Source of the DNA: Catonia carolina
Lineage: Eukaryota > Arthropoda > Insecta > Hemiptera > Achilidae
Direction of reading: 5' to 3'
NCBI GenBank assembly: GCA_035578175.1
Contig: JAQMRL010000014.1
Location: 13,963,774 to 14,027,773 of the forward strand
DNA: 64,000 bases
Below, piece after piece: positions 35,151-47,519 of this stretch. How positions within the stretch are numbered: position 1 is the first letter of the stretch; every line of letters starts with the position of its first letter. The notes below the pieces were generated by a model that ran no database searches, was not told where the DNA came from, and was given only the letters and a program-made list of their open reading frames with translations. Position numbers and translations under genes: made by a program.

Positions 35151-36944
35151 AGATTATTAATACTTCAAAGGGTGTATACAACATGTCAAGATAAAAACTG
35201 ATAAATCTAAATTTTAGTAACTATGTAAAATTTATTACAAATTAATTAATTAATTAATATAATAATATTACCACAATTTTTGCTTCAATAAGCGATCATT
35301 TAATTATTTTTTTATCAAATAATACATAATTTACATCAGAGTTTACTTAAAATGTATTTAATATTTTAATATAGGCCTAAAGCAATTCTTGTACACGGTA
35401 AAAATTTTTATTAATCATTTACAAAAAAAATTTAACAAATTTTCATTATCACTATACTTTTTACGGTAAGGACTTCAAAAACGGAGACTGAAAAATATTC
35501 TATTTTTTGCGGCTAAAATTCTATAAAAATCCTCAATCACGGATTGCTTAATATTTAAAAAAATTTAAATTATATAAATTTCCTCTGAAATAAAAAAAAC
35601 TTTCAGATAGAATCTGAATTTAAACTTATTTTTCACGGAGATTATAAAATCATTAAAAACAATTTAAATCTTCCAAGAATATACGTTATTTTTTATATTT
35701 TTGCGTAAATCGGAAATAATAATGATGGGTTAGGGAAAATTATGACAATTTAAACAAAATTTTTGACAGGAATCAGTCCAGTTGTAAATAAAATTTGGTG
35801 AAAAAATTTAAACCTTTTAAATAAAAGAACTGATTTAAAATTTTAACCGGGAATATTACGTAAATTAATTTTTAAAAGTAAACAAACATAATGAAATTTT
35901 AGAAAATGTATCGATATAAAAACTAATAAAACTAGTAAACCCAGTTATTAGAAAGTACTCAATGTTTTTTTATATATATTGTAAAAAACAACAACTTAAA
36001 TTTCTTGCTTGAACAAGTTAACCTAGATAAACTTTTATTTACAGTGGAATATCTAACCTAAAAATATAAACAATATATTAAAATTCACTTACTTGTATTA
36101 TTTTTACGATGTTTTTAATAATTAAACAACAATTGAGCCGTAGATTATGTTGAATAAATTAAATTAAATAAGTTAAGACTTTTATCACAGTAATTAATCT
36201 AAAAACTAATAATATCACAGATTAAAAATACACGGTAACCTAATCTCGTACTGTCTGCTCGAACGCGCAGTCTGTATTAATTCAGTTCATGCAATGACTA
36301 CTAGAGCGCGCGCTCTGATCATTAAGTCGACCTCAAAATAATGACGAATGTGATTAAATGAATTTTCCTTATATATAAACTTCTGGGTGGTGATTGAATT
36401 CTGTAGAACATAATTCAAATCTGTATGATGTAATTTCATATGTTCTGTACATTCAAATGTTATTATTTTTTATAGTCTTCATAATTTCTTGTTTTATCAC
36501 ATCGATTCGAAATATTGTCCTGTAATAATTATCATGAATTCATAATCTTTATTATGTTTTTTTTATTCTGCGTAGATAATATTTAACTATCACACACGTT
36601 TATCATGTATTTTTTACCGTTCTTATTTTTGTATGTTTATAAATATTAGAGTCAATGTTCTTTTTATTAGGGTAGGTTTTCTTAAAGTTTCATCATATAA
36701 AATATATTTTAGGCTATTTGTATTAAAACTATATTAAAATTCGTTTAATATAATACTTCCTGTATTATAGTGATTTATTATTTTTTATGAAACACAATTA
36801 TTTATTCAATGTTTTTATTAAATTTAAATTCTTGATAAAATTGTGTTTTCAATGAATTTTCAAAAATAAATGATACAGCAATTCTTTCATCTCACAATAA
36901 TGCTACAGAAGCATTAAATTTCTTTTATTTTATTTATTTTTTAA
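35151..36944. other. Longest stretch without recognised features
   Basis: Very AT-rich. 35160-35430 weakly resembles 29530-29740 and 61150-61330. A GC-richer patch at 36238-36330 contains AGAGCGCGCGCTCT, a perfect palindrome. I see no frame longer than background and no known repeat. Confidence 0.5.
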
Positions 36945-38092
36945 ATTCCTAACATGTGTACATTGCAATCTGTTTAATTCAGAACAATAAGCAACCATGA
37001 CCCAATGAGATGAGGATGATGTGTATGACATGTAAATGAGGTGTAGTCTTGTACAGACCCAGGTGGACCATTCCTGAGAGAGTATGGTTAATTGAACCCC
37101 AACCATCAAAGTACACCGGCAACCATAGACCAGTATTCAAACCCGTATAAAAGTAACTATAGATATTTAAGTCACTAGATTGCCTTTTGAGTATAGATGG
37201 ACAGTGTGGAAGGGAGGTGAAAATTTGACAGTGTTGCCAACCTCAACAGTGAGACACTACTTGTACATTTCACTAGCGTGTAGTTTCTACATACATTTTG
37301 TAAGCTGTGTTTTATTCGAAGAAAATGTTTTCTTTATAAACCTATACGAAATAAATGTAATCTGTAATATTGCCTACAGCTTAATTGCATGATTAGAAAT
37401 GTTAAATTCACTGTAATTACCAGCTACCTTATTCATTGGAACAAAATTTTCTACAAATGAATCGCCTTCTTTACTATCGCAATCACCTGCGTCTTCACTA
37501 TCAATCTCACTATTATTTACCTAACCATTTCCTTTTTTACCAGGTATCAACAAAACTCTTGAAGAATAGCTTCTTCATGTCTTTAATTTCCTTCTTTATT
37601 TTTCCAATTGTGGAAAGAGAAAGATCACAGTAGTTAGGCCATGGCTTTTGCATGCTCATGGCTTTTGTTAAAAGGCAGAGAAAGACATTTTTGTTTAGCT
37701 TCAACTTCACAGCATTTTATTACACTGCATATTACATTTTGTTCAGCACTATGATTAGTCTGCCCATGTTTTCGAGAAATTAACATTTCTGTTTACGGTT
37801 AACAAACAGTTATATGCTTACAGTTAACCTACAAAAGGTTCGGGAATATACTGTATACGCTCTGGGTATAGTATAAATTGTTGTGTTTGTCGTACTGAAA
37901 TTAAAGCAGTCACACATGCCCACTGTTGCTTTTCCCCCTTAACCCCTCATTGCAAACAAAGGCAAACTCATGACTCAAGTAAATATACCTTTACTAGGAT
38001 TTGAACCAGGAACCTTCATCTCCAAAATTAGCTGTTAAACAGCTGACTCACAGCACTGACTTTACCTCTAGACCAACCCGGTGGGTCGAAGC
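36945..38092 (-). mobile_element. SINE-B split by a family X transposon
   Basis: Segments 36945-37159 (body) and 37986-38092 (tRNA-like head with box A and box B). Removing 37160-37985 and one TA restores AAAGTAACTACCTTTACTAG as in the copy at 75-402. Confidence 0.88.
37160..37985 (-). mobile_element. Family X DNA transposon, copy 1
   Basis: 826 bp with TA at 37158-37159 and 37986-37987. Ends TAGATATTTAAGTCACTAGA and, mirrored, TATTTACTTGAGTCATGAG. It contains a decayed version of the reading frame seen in copy 3 (48564-48803). TA target use suggests the Tc1/mariner superfamily in the broad sense. Confidence 0.8.
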
Positions 38093-39424
38093 ATCAAATA
38101 AATCACAAATATACTTAGACGAAGTTAACCATTTTTTAACAAATGGAGACTAAAAGCAAGCGCAAATAAATCTGTCCAAGTTACATTTACCATGATGAGC
38201 GATGAATGCCCATCAGTAGGCTACTCCTTGGTAATGATTTGTACTTCCACAATCATGTTAAGTGTAGTTACTTCAGTCATGAGTTTGCCTTGCAGCAAGG
38301 GGTAAAGGCAGAAAAGCATCAGTGCGCATGTGCGGCTGCTTTAATTTCAGTACAACAAACACAACAGCTTATACTGTACCCAGAGTATATACAGTATATC
38401 GCTGAACCTTTTGTAGGTTAACTGTACGAATATAAATGTTTGTTACCGCAAACAGAAATGTTAATTTTTCGAAAACATGGGCAGACTATTCACAGTGCTG
38501 AACAAAATCTAATACGCAGTGTAATAAAATGCTGTGAAGTTGAAGCTAAACAAAAATGCCTTTTAACAAAGCCATGAGCTTTGTTAAACATGTGATGTTT
38601 CTCTTTCCACAAATAGAAAAATAAAGAAGGAAATTAAAGACGTGAAGAAGCTATTCTTCAATAGTTTTGTTGACATCTGGTAAAAAAGGAAACGGTTAGG
38701 TAAACAATAGTGAAGACAACGTTACAGCGATAGTAAAGAAGATGATTCATTCATAGGAAATTTTGTTCCGATGGAACGAGGTAGCTGGTAATTACAGTAA
38801 ATCAAACATTTCTAGTCATGTAATTAAGCAAATGTAATTAGGCAATATTACAGGTCACATTTATTGCTTATAAGGTTTATGAAGAAAACATTTTTAGTGG
38901 AATAAACCACAGCTTACAAAATGTAAGTAGAAACTGCACGGTAGTAAAACGTATGAGTAGTGTCTCACTGTTGAGGTTGGCAGCACTGTCAAAGTTTCAC
39001 TTCCCTTCCCCACAGCCCATCCATATGCAAAAGGCAATCTCATGACTTCAGTATCTATATCTTGGCCTGCATTTTGACAGGAGATTAACTTGGCAACATC
39101 ACATAGTATGTAAACGAAACAAGCTTTATTTAAAATATATGAAGTTTAATACTGGTTACTGGAAGAAAATCAAAATTATCTGTTAAAAATAAGTTCTTGA
39201 TCTATACCATAATTTTCAAACCTGTTTGGAAGTATGGCTCTCAGCTTTGGGGTACATCCAGTGAATCCAATTTAGAAATAATACAATGCTTCCAAAAAAA
39301 AGTCTTAAAACTGACGAGTAACGCTGGGTGGTTTATAAAAAACTTGGAAATACATGACCATCTTCGTATCCTTACCATTACAGAAGAGATAAAAGAGCTA
39401 AACCTCCGATACCAGATTAAATGA
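38093..39424 (+). pseudogene. Jockey-type LINE RT fragment split by family X
   Basis: 38093-38266 reads NKSQIYLDEVNHFLTKWRLK (after the KWRLK block, KASANKSVQVTFT). 39059-39424 reads LGLHFDRRLTWQHHIVCKRN and later IIFKPVWKYGSQLWGTSSES and NLEIHDHLRILTITEEIKEL. This is the RT thumb and C-terminal part of Jockey-clade proteins. Frameshifts and stops occur throughout. The halves join at VKY-LGLHFD once family X is removed. Confidence 0.85.
38267..39058 (+). mobile_element. Family X DNA transposon, copy 2
   Basis: 792 bp, TA at 38265-38266 and 39059-39060. Ends GTTACTTCAGTCATGAGTTT and, mirrored, TAGATACTGAAGTCATGAGA. Opposite orientation to copy 1, 280 bp away. Confidence 0.82.
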
Positions 39425-39446
39425 TAAAAATAAAATTCAATTAAAA

Positions 39447-39950
39447 TAAGCTGCCATTACTAATGGCAGCTCATCATGGCCTCATTCTGTCTCATATCCG
39501 TTATAGTATTTTAATATGGGTTAATTCTAGCGTGGGTAATATGAATAGGGTTTTTAAAATTCAAAAGAAAGCTATTAGGTGTTTGGCAGGAGCTAACCAG
39601 CTAACCTCATGCAGGCCACTATTTAAGGAGCTTAAATTGCTTACAGTTCCCTCTCTCTACATTTTTGAGGTGATTATATATGTTAGGCAAAATAATTATA
39701 TGCAGAATTTCAATGTTCAGAATCATAACACAAGACACAGAATGATTATTATGTGACTAATCACTCCACAAATTTTTTTGAAAAAACCTATTTATGCAGG
39801 GAGAAAATTCATGAATAAATTACCCCAATTTTTAAAATGTTGTGATAATTTGCATCCCTTTAAAAAATCTGAAAAATTACTTGATCAGTGAACATTTTAT
39901 ACCGTACAAGAATTTCTTTCTTGATAGCAGTGATACATTGTGTGATTCTT
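39447..39950 (+). pseudogene. LINE-Q C-terminal fragment (plus)
   Basis: Reads LPLLMAAHHGLILSHIRYSI then FKIQKKAIRCLAGANQLTSC and ELKLLTVPSLYIFEVIIYV, the conserved C-terminal region of a non-LTR retrotransposon. Frameshifted after NHNTRHR. Its 3' tail is missing. It pairs with the next entry as an inverted repeat. Confidence 0.85.
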
Positions 39951-39957
39951 ATGTTTT

Positions 39958-40840
39958 TTTTTTTGCGCCCTGGAGACTCCAGGAGGAGTATAGGACATGT
40001 CGTCAGATATAACACCTGAAATACATATAAGAATCACACAATGTATCACTACTATCAAGAAAGAAATTCTTGTACACTATAAAAAGTTTCACTGATCAAG
40101 TAATTTTTCAGATTTTTTTTAAAGGACTTCAAATCCTCACAACACTTTAAAGATTGGGGTAATTTATTCATGAATTTTCTCCCTGCATAAGTAGGTTTTT
40201 GTTCAAACAATTTTGTGGAGTGATTAGCCACATAATAATTATTCCTGTTTCTCGTGTTATGATTGTGAACATTGAAATTCTGCATAAAATTATTTTGCCC
40301 AACATACATAATCACCTCAAAAATATAGAGGGAGGGAACTGTAAGCAATTTAAGCTCCTTAAATAGTGGCCTGCATGAGGTTAGCTGGTTAGCTCCCACC
40401 ATACACCTAATAGCTTTCTTTTGAATTTTAAAAACCCTATTTATATTACCCATGCTAGAATTACCCCATACTAAAATACCATAACGGATATGAGACAGAA
40501 TGAGGCCATGTTAAGCTGCCATTAGTAATTTTTTATCATTTAATCTGGCGATTTGTTTTAGTGCAAATACCCCAGATGATATTTTACTACAAACTTGATT
40601 GATATAGAAGTCCCAAGACAAAGATCTATCTAGAGATACGCCCAGGAACTTCACTATTTCTACATGCTCTAAACTATTATTATGAATAAATACATCCACT
40701 TCTCTACTTTCTTTAACGTTATGTTTATTTTTAAACTGCAAGTACTGACACTTTTTCCCATTAACTGTTAATAACATTTGATGTATTTCAGGTGTTATAA
40801 CTGACATGTCCTATACTCCTCCTGGAGTCTCCTGGACGCA
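39958..40840 (-). pseudogene. LINE-Q C-terminal fragment (minus) with mirrored tails
   Basis: Minus strand: MLLTVNGKKCQYLQF, DRSLSWDFYINQVCSKISSG, ALKQIARLNDKKLLMAA, then SCRPLFKELKLLTVPSLYIF, NHNTRNRNNYYVANHST and LKNYLISETFYSVQEFLS. The tail lies at 39958-40030 (A run, then GCGCCCTGGAGACTCCAGG on plus). A nearly identical tail in the opposite direction lies at 40785-40840, so both ends carry the same ~55-75-bp sequence inverted. Confidence 0.85.
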
Positions 40841-41516
40841 AAAAGAAATTTAAAAAGATAAGGTTTAACTATCACCTGAACCACCTAGCATTAAATTTGC
40901 TGGACAACAGTGTGGAAACGAAGCGCCTCTAAAGATATAATATCTTCAATTTAGACCAACAGTTTTAATCCATACACAAAATTAAATTCATGTTCATCAC
41001 TACTTTTTAATCTAAAGTGAAATTTCAAAATTTAATTTTTTACTTTTATCTTATTCACATTGTTATTAATAATTTTGTACGTATTCTTTGCAACTTTTCT
41101 TATTAAATTTATTTTATAATTTTATTTAGTTGAAGAGACAGAGCAAAGGCTGTTTACTTAACTCATGTCACTTTCATTTTAGTTATAATTATTTGCTTAA
41201 AGCCAGATTATAAATAAATATGTTAAATAAAAAAAATTCTCTCTAGGTTTACAAAATCAGAACTTGTCAGCTGTTCATAGTTGTACAGGAGTTTCCAAAT
41301 TGCAAAATACTAACTAAAGATTAATAAATAAGTACTTAGGAATAACGGTCAATATTTTTCTTTGATGAAGGAACATGTTAACGAATTACGAAAAATATAT
41401 AAAATTGTTTAAGAAACTTAGAAATGTTCTTCAAATTAAAACCCGTGAATTATCTACGGTGCATTTACTCTTGGCTTACGGTATAGTACATCTGGGTGGT
41501 GCTTCATTTTGCTGTT
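40841..41516. other. No gene seen
   Basis: AT-rich unassigned sequence. Confidence 0.45.
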
Positions 41517-41724
41517 TAATTCTATGAAAGAGTAATTTTTCATATAATTAAGCCAAACTGAGGTTGGTTTTCATTTTGCATCATTCACTCATGAAATTAG
41601 GTTATGTTTTTAGAGGTTTGTTTTTTGTTTATTTTTAATGTTTTATTACTAATATTAGGTAATATTATTCATTATTTGGATTGGCAAGAGAAATGTGTGT
41701 GAGTGTTTCAAACCGGATTTTTAG
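41517..41724 (+). mobile_element. Family H 3' fragment
   Basis: From TATGAAAGAGTAATTTTTC to GAGTGTTTCAAACCGGATTT. Confidence 0.75.
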
Positions 41725-42120
41725 TAATTTATTATTTTCTATTGAATTTTAAAAACGCTTCTATATTACCTATTAAGGAAATCCACCGCAATTATATCTC
41801 TCATGTGATCATCTTTATCTATGTAGTAAAAACTATAGATTCACATTCCTTTATCGTGATTAGTAAAGAAAAGTGGTTAGCAAGTCTTTTGTCTAATGTC
41901 AGATTCTGTGATTCATTTTTAATGAGATAATAGCGATACAATTCCTCATTAACAATTAGATAAAAATGGTTACATCATTAAACATTTTATTCCTGTTATA
42001 CGTTGCATCATTCAGATAAATTCTTTCTCATTTCCTTTTTAATTTTTGATATAATCACCTCGGAGTTTATCGCAAAGAAAGAATAATTAATTAATTATGA
42101 TATTGTACCAGATAATAGAG
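41725..42120. other. No gene seen
   Basis: Unassigned. Confidence 0.4.
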
Positions 42121-42426
42121 TTGTGGTTTAGGTCAACAACCGAAAGGTTGGTTTGAACCTCTAGAGGTTTTACTAAGTAAAATACGAGGAGTGAAGTGGT
42201 TTACTATTGCCTTCCTCACTGAGTTAAAAGAGTGTGCTTATCAGCATGTCGGGCCCTCTGAAAAGCACCCACTTTTCTCCCTGCAAATGACACCTTCACT
42301 TCATTCACCACAGGGTCTGGCTGCATAGTGAAATTCATTACTTTCAGAGGAGATAACTCTGACTAGTGTCTTTTACACCTCTACCTCTTCTTTTCTTAAA
42401 TAATTCAGTCATATAATTGGCTGACT
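42121..42426 (-). mobile_element. SINE-A copy, head missing
   Basis: Tail to middle of SINE-A. Its stem-loop reads CAACCTTTCGGTTG on the minus strand, with both sides of the stem changed. The LINE at 42427 begins directly at its broken end. Confidence 0.8.
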
Positions 42427-43116
42427 TTTTTTGTCATCAGTCTCTCGACTGGTTTGATGCAGTTCTCCAACCTGTTCTATCTTGCGCAAGTCGTTTTATA
42501 TCTACATACCTGTAACACCCTACATCTTTTGTAATTAGCTTTATATATTCTAATCTTTGCCTCCCTCTACAATTTACTCCCTCAATATTACCCTCCATTA
42601 TTAATAGCCCAATACCTGGATGTCTTAGGATATGCCCCACTAGCCTATCCCTTCTTTTGGTAAGATGCTTCCATATACTTCTTTTTTCATCCACTCGCCT
42701 AAGAACCTCTAAATTACTTATTTTGTCCACTCACCTAATCTTTAACATTTTCCTATAACACCACGTTTCAAAAGCTTCTATCTTCTTCCTTTCTACAGCC
42801 CCTATCACCCACGTTTCACTCCTGTATAATACTATACTCCAAACATAGCATTTTTAAAAAAATTTCCAATGTTTGTAAATGTTTTCAATGTTTGTAGTAA
42901 ACTGTTTTTTATTTCAAAGGCTCTCCTAGCTTGAACAATTCTGCTTTTGATATCACTTGTGCTTCTACCATCCTTTGTTATTTTACTCCCTAGATAGCAG
43001 AATTCCCCAACTTCCTGTATATTTTCATTGCCTACTTTTAACTTTCCCATTTCTCCTAAATCACTCTTGCTGCTGCACAACACTTTCATTTTGACCAATG
43101 TAAATAAAAAAACCAA
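42427..43116 (-). pseudogene. LINE RT C-terminal fragment with SINE-A-like 3' tail
   Basis: Minus strand, upstream part (43116-42832): KVLCSSKSDLGEMGKLKVGN, then EVGEFCYLGSKITKDGRSTS and RIVQARRAFEIKNSLLQTL, the RT thumb region. After a frameshift (42730-42437): RRDRLVGHILRHPGIGLLIM then RLEYIKLITKDVGCYRY and IKRLAQDRTGWRTASNQSRD, and stop. The 3' end is ATCAAACCAG, a stem CAGTC-GAGA-GACTG, ATGAC and an A run. The clade was not assigned. Confidence 0.88.
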
Positions 43117-43811
43117 ATTACCTATATTTAATCATGAGTAAACAATGTACAATGAAAAACATAACCTAATTTTAATCATGAGTGAATGACGCAGAATGAA
43201 AATCACACTTTGTTCCACTTAAAAATATGAGAAATCACTAATTGACACAAACTAAGCTCTATAGAAAAAATGCTTGAATTATAAGTGGTAGATTTTTTTA
43301 TTTCCTGTAAATTTAATTTTATATGTGTTTGTTGTAAAATGCATGCTAAGGCTGCAATATTAAAACTTCTATCTTTTACAGATTTTGATAAAAAAAAACA
43401 GAAAATCGTGAATTACCACTGAACTAAGCATTGTACAAAAAGTTTGAAATATAAGTGTGGATTTTTAAATGTTCTACAACATAAATTGTATAATTTTGTC
43501 GTAAAATGCATACTATGTCCGCAATTTTAAAAAATCTCATTTTCTTACAGATTTTCATGAAAAAAAAACAGAAAATTAATAATAGTTGCTAAATTAAGCG
43601 TTATACAAAAAAATATTACAAACAAAAGTTGTAGGTTTTTAAATATTCTACAACTTTTATTAAATATATTTTTGCTTTAAAATGCATATTAAGGTTACTA
43701 TCTTAAAATAATCATTTTTTTTCTACAATACTCTGCTTCTGCAAGAATTTCAGCAGACATGGCGCTTTCCCTATCTTGTAGAGCATAAAAAATTTAAAAA
43801 ATGAGGTGATT
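43117..43811 (-). mobile_element. Family H partial copy
   Basis: Interior of family H from AACATAACCTAATTTTAATC to GTAGAGCATAAAAAATTTAA; both true ends are missing. Confidence 0.75.
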
Positions 43812-44313
43812 TATTTCATTGCCTTATTGGAAAAGTATACTTATTACCATACCAGATCCTCTGAAAAGCATCTTCTTTCCACACTGAAAATGACACCATC
43901 CTTCATACAACACAAGAGGAGATAACTCTGACTAGTGTCCTTTTACACCTATACCTCTTCTGTTCTTAAATCCTTCAGTCATTAACTGGCTGACCGGGTG
44001 TTTAAAAGAGACAAAAATATTTTTTGTAGCACTGGAACTAACAGATTGAGTTCAAATAATTTAATACTCCACCTGCCCGTCATGGGCAAATTTTGAGTTA
44101 AATTAGTGAGATATGTTTCAAATCACTAAATTTGTTATCTTGAATCATGTGGAAATTATTAATTTATTATTTAATTTACCAATAAAAGTGCCTACGAAAT
44201 GGTATCTGTTTTACCTATGATCCTTTTGATGTTCTTACCCATTTCCAAAAAGATTTGCGTCATTTTTTGTTGTTTAAAAACAATTCAGATTTTTCTGATT
44301 TTCTTGTTTCATT
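43812..44313 (-). repeat. Tandem unit 1: SINE-A plus ~218-bp spacer
   Basis: A tail-truncated SINE-A (43812-44095) is followed by a spacer (44096-44313) that recurs, nearly unchanged, after the next SINE-A. The spacer contains the intact TTTAAAAACAATTCAG that serves as the empty site for the piggyBac-like insertion in unit 2. Confidence 0.85.
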
Positions 44314-45713
44314 TGTTGTTTAGGTCATCAGCAAAAGGCTGGTTTGAACATCTAGAGGTCCAAACCTTTCTGATTACCATAAAACAAGGAGTGTGGTGAT
44401 TTACCTTGTCTTCCTCACTAAGTGGAAAAGTACATTTATCAGCATGCCAGGCCCTCTAAAAATTGTCTACTTTCCATCCTGCAAATGACATCTTCACTTC
44501 ATTTACCACAAGGTCTGGCTGTATAATGAAATTCATTACTTTCAGAGGAGATAACTCTGAGTAGTGTCTTTACACCTCTACTTCTTCTGTTTTTAAATGC
44601 TTCAGTCATTAATTGGCTGACCGGGTGTTAAGAAACAGAAATATTTTTTGTAGCACTGGAACTAGCAGATCGAGTGCAAATAATTTAACACTCCACCTCC
44701 CTGTTACGGGAAAATTTGAAGTTAAATTAGAGAAATATGTTTCAAATCACTAAATTTGTTACCTTGAATCATGTGGAAATTATTAATTTATTATTTAATT
44801 TACCAATAAAAGTGCCTAAAGAATGGTACTTGTTTTACCTATGATCCTTTTGATGTTCTTACCCATTTCCAAAAAGATAGGTAAGCGTCATTTTTTGCTG
44901 TTTAACAGGTTGACTCCCAAGTCAATTTTAGCAATTTTGCTTAAAAAAACCCATACCTATTTTATGGTTCCTTTACCTTTTTCAATTAATTTTCTTTCAA
45001 GTCTAGAATATTGTAAGGCTTAAATTTTTTGGCGCTGTTTTTTTAGATGAGAGACTGAACAGGTACTCAAGAGTAAAAAAAAATAAATTTACAGTGAAAG
45101 ACTGATGTGTGTCTCACTGAAATTTTACTTGTATTTATATAAAATATTATATGTATTTTATAAATAATTTTTTGGCTATTTTTCAATAAAACGACATAAA
45201 TATCGATGATTGTCTCTTAATCAAGCGGTTGGTTGAGTAGTGGTAAATTTAAGTACCAGTTGTGTACATAGAGGCACCGACTAGAGTCAATTTTTACAAT
45301 GCAAAAAATATTGTAATATAAAAACCATAAAAAAATGAATGGATAAAATGATTTTTCATCATATAATATCATTATAACATGTTTAATAATACAATAACAA
45401 ACTATAATAATAGTAAATATTATGTAATAGTAATAATAAGCTGTTAAGTTAACTCTCTCATTTTTGACTCGATCGGATCAAGTAAATCACGAACCATGAC
45501 TAGGGAAATATTTTTTTAACTAATTTCTAACAGCTCAGTATATGATTCAATGCAAACAAACATCCAATCCATCTCACATTTCTATTAAAATCACTATGAT
45601 GTGAGAGACGGATCAGTCTCTCAAAAGTAAATTTTACAGAACTGGTGAGAGACGTATAAGTGTCAACCTGTTAAAAAACAATTCAGATTTTTTTTATTTT
45701 CTTGGTTCATTTA
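44314..45713 (-). repeat. Tandem unit 2: SINE-A plus spacer with insertion
   Basis: Full SINE-A (44314-44710) and the same spacer (44711-44905 and 45671-45713), interrupted by a TTAA-flanked element. The period of the array is about 600 bp without the insert. Confidence 0.85.
44906..45670. mobile_element. piggyBac-like MITE, TTAA target
   Basis: 765 bp bounded by TTAA at 44902-44905 and 45671-45674. Ends CAGGTTGACTCCC and GTCAACCTG (inverted). Subterminal GAGAGAC motifs occur near both ends. Unit 1 of the array gives the uninterrupted site. No transposase. Confidence 0.88.
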
Positions 45714-46704
45714 GTGTTTAGGTCATCAGCAAAAGGCTGCTTTGAACATCTAGAGAAGTGATTCTCAACCTTTTTTGCTCCTCGACTCCCAAATAGTAAA
45801 AATAAATAAAATTAATATTTTGACCCCCCCCCCTAAATAATAATAGTAAGCCTTACTATTAATAATTGAATTTTGACTGTAATTATAAATGTAAAATGTT
45901 TTTTTAATTGTAAGGTACCATTAATACGGTACATTAGGTTAGTAATAGTTATAGTTAAAATAGGTTTACTTTTAGGATATAAGCGAAGTGAGAAGTGGAC
46001 GGATAAGTGAACTCTGTGGAATGTGGGTGTTAGGGTTGATAGCAGGCAAAAAGAGAACAATGGGATAACGGGTCTGCTATTCAACCCTTGCAGGTGTGTA
46101 GTAGGCCTACCGAGAGTGCAGTGAGGAACGGACTGTTGTATAGTACGGGTGTGGACAAGCGTTGGGCGGTAAAGTAGGTGAACAGTTAGTTAGTCGAGTA
46201 GTGTTTAGAACAATCGTGTGTACGGGTGTGTGACTTTTTAGTGTTAAGGTTTAGATTAAGTGTGTAGTGCGTAATTAAAGACCGGTGGACAGGACCATAT
46301 CGAGGTACTATATTCTATACAATTATATATTATAACTTAGTGTTTACATTTGGTAATGGACAGAAACCACGTAGGCTAAAAGTAGTGTATAAATTAGATT
46401 TAGTGATTAGTTGTACGATCCTCTCCGTGGTCTGCCAGCTCCAACAGATACCGAGCCCGTTCGTGAAGCGCTACCCGACTTGCAAAAGTTCGGGAAAGCC
46501 CCGAACTGAGGGCGAAGGCAGTTTGGGCTGGTATAGGCGGGGACCGGCCAACCAACGTAGGTATAAGGGGTAGTTATAGGCTAGTAATAAGATCAATAGG
46601 TAAACAATTAAGTATTAGCAATGTAATTAGTTTTTTTTAATTATTAAACATAATATTAGTTGATAACCTGTGTAGTTATTTCACCCGGCCAGTCCCTTAC
46701 ATAA

Positions 46705-47338
46705 TCTATTATATAAAAGGACAACATGTTTTGTGTGATTCATTTATAGATTAGGTATCATTCATTTATAGATCAACGCACAGCCGAAACTACTGACTCT
46801 AGAGACTTGAAATTTAGAAGTTAGGTTTGTTATGTTGTGTAAGCACGCACAAAGAAAGGATTTTGCAAAATTTTGATTTTAAAGGGAAAAAATTGCAAAA
46901 ATTCCCCCTACTGATGCGAGGATGCCTAATGAGCGCGAAGCGCTACGCTTATGTACTGGTTGTTCTCCGACACACATTTACCCCCTCCATAGCATATTCC
47001 GTAACATCCATTATATACATTCCTATCGTACGTAAATAGCAGATCAATTACAAAACTGTAGCTATTTTCCCAGAAGTTAAATTGACTTTAACAACGATTT
47101 TAATCTATGTTTACTCCGGATGTTGTACTGTAGGCCTACGTAGTGTTTAATCTTTTGACCTAACACTGGGATTACATTTTAACCAAAATTAATTCCAGAA
47201 TTGTTGTAATTGTTGAATTGTTGTTGTTCTTTATACTTAATTCCAAAAAAAATTATATTTGTGATTTAAGTCATTAGCGAATTAAAATACAGAATCATAG
47301 CCTTAAAAGTGCATGGGCGAAGCCACGACGGGGCGCTA
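46705..47338 (+). mobile_element. Helitron-like unit 1
   Basis: Starts TCTATTATATAAAAGGAC after an A. It includes GAAAGGATTTTGCAAAATTT, shared with unit 2, and stops at GCGAAGCCACGACGGGGCG, where the second unit begins. Canonical Helitrons start TC. The CTRR end of this unit is lost. Confidence 0.65.
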
Positions 47339-47519
47339 TCTATTATATAAAAAGAGATATCCTGATTTATAGATCATTTTAAGTTTTATAAACTGTTGGT
47401 AAGAAAGGATTTTGCAAAATTTTTATTTTAAATGGTAGAATTCGCAAAAATACCTTCCCATAAGAAATACAGAGAGTATACTTAAACAGTTGATTCTTTG
47501 TTTACGCGGGACCCGCTAG
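47339..47519 (+). mobile_element. Helitron-like unit 2 with canonical 3' end
   Basis: Starts TCTATTATATAAAAAGAG. Ends with hairpin GCGGG-A-CCCGC overlapping the terminal CTAG, followed by T. TC start, terminal hairpin, CTAG end and an A/T insertion site are the Helitron hallmarks. At 181 bp it is a deletion derivative. Confidence 0.75.

Noticed and set aside
45826..45834. C run near the hAT left end
   Set aside because: Common in hAT ends of the GACCCC type; no separate function inferred.
46340..46573. 77-codon frame inside the hAT element
   Set aside because: No similarity to hAT transposase or any family I recognise; probably chance in a GC-richer patch.
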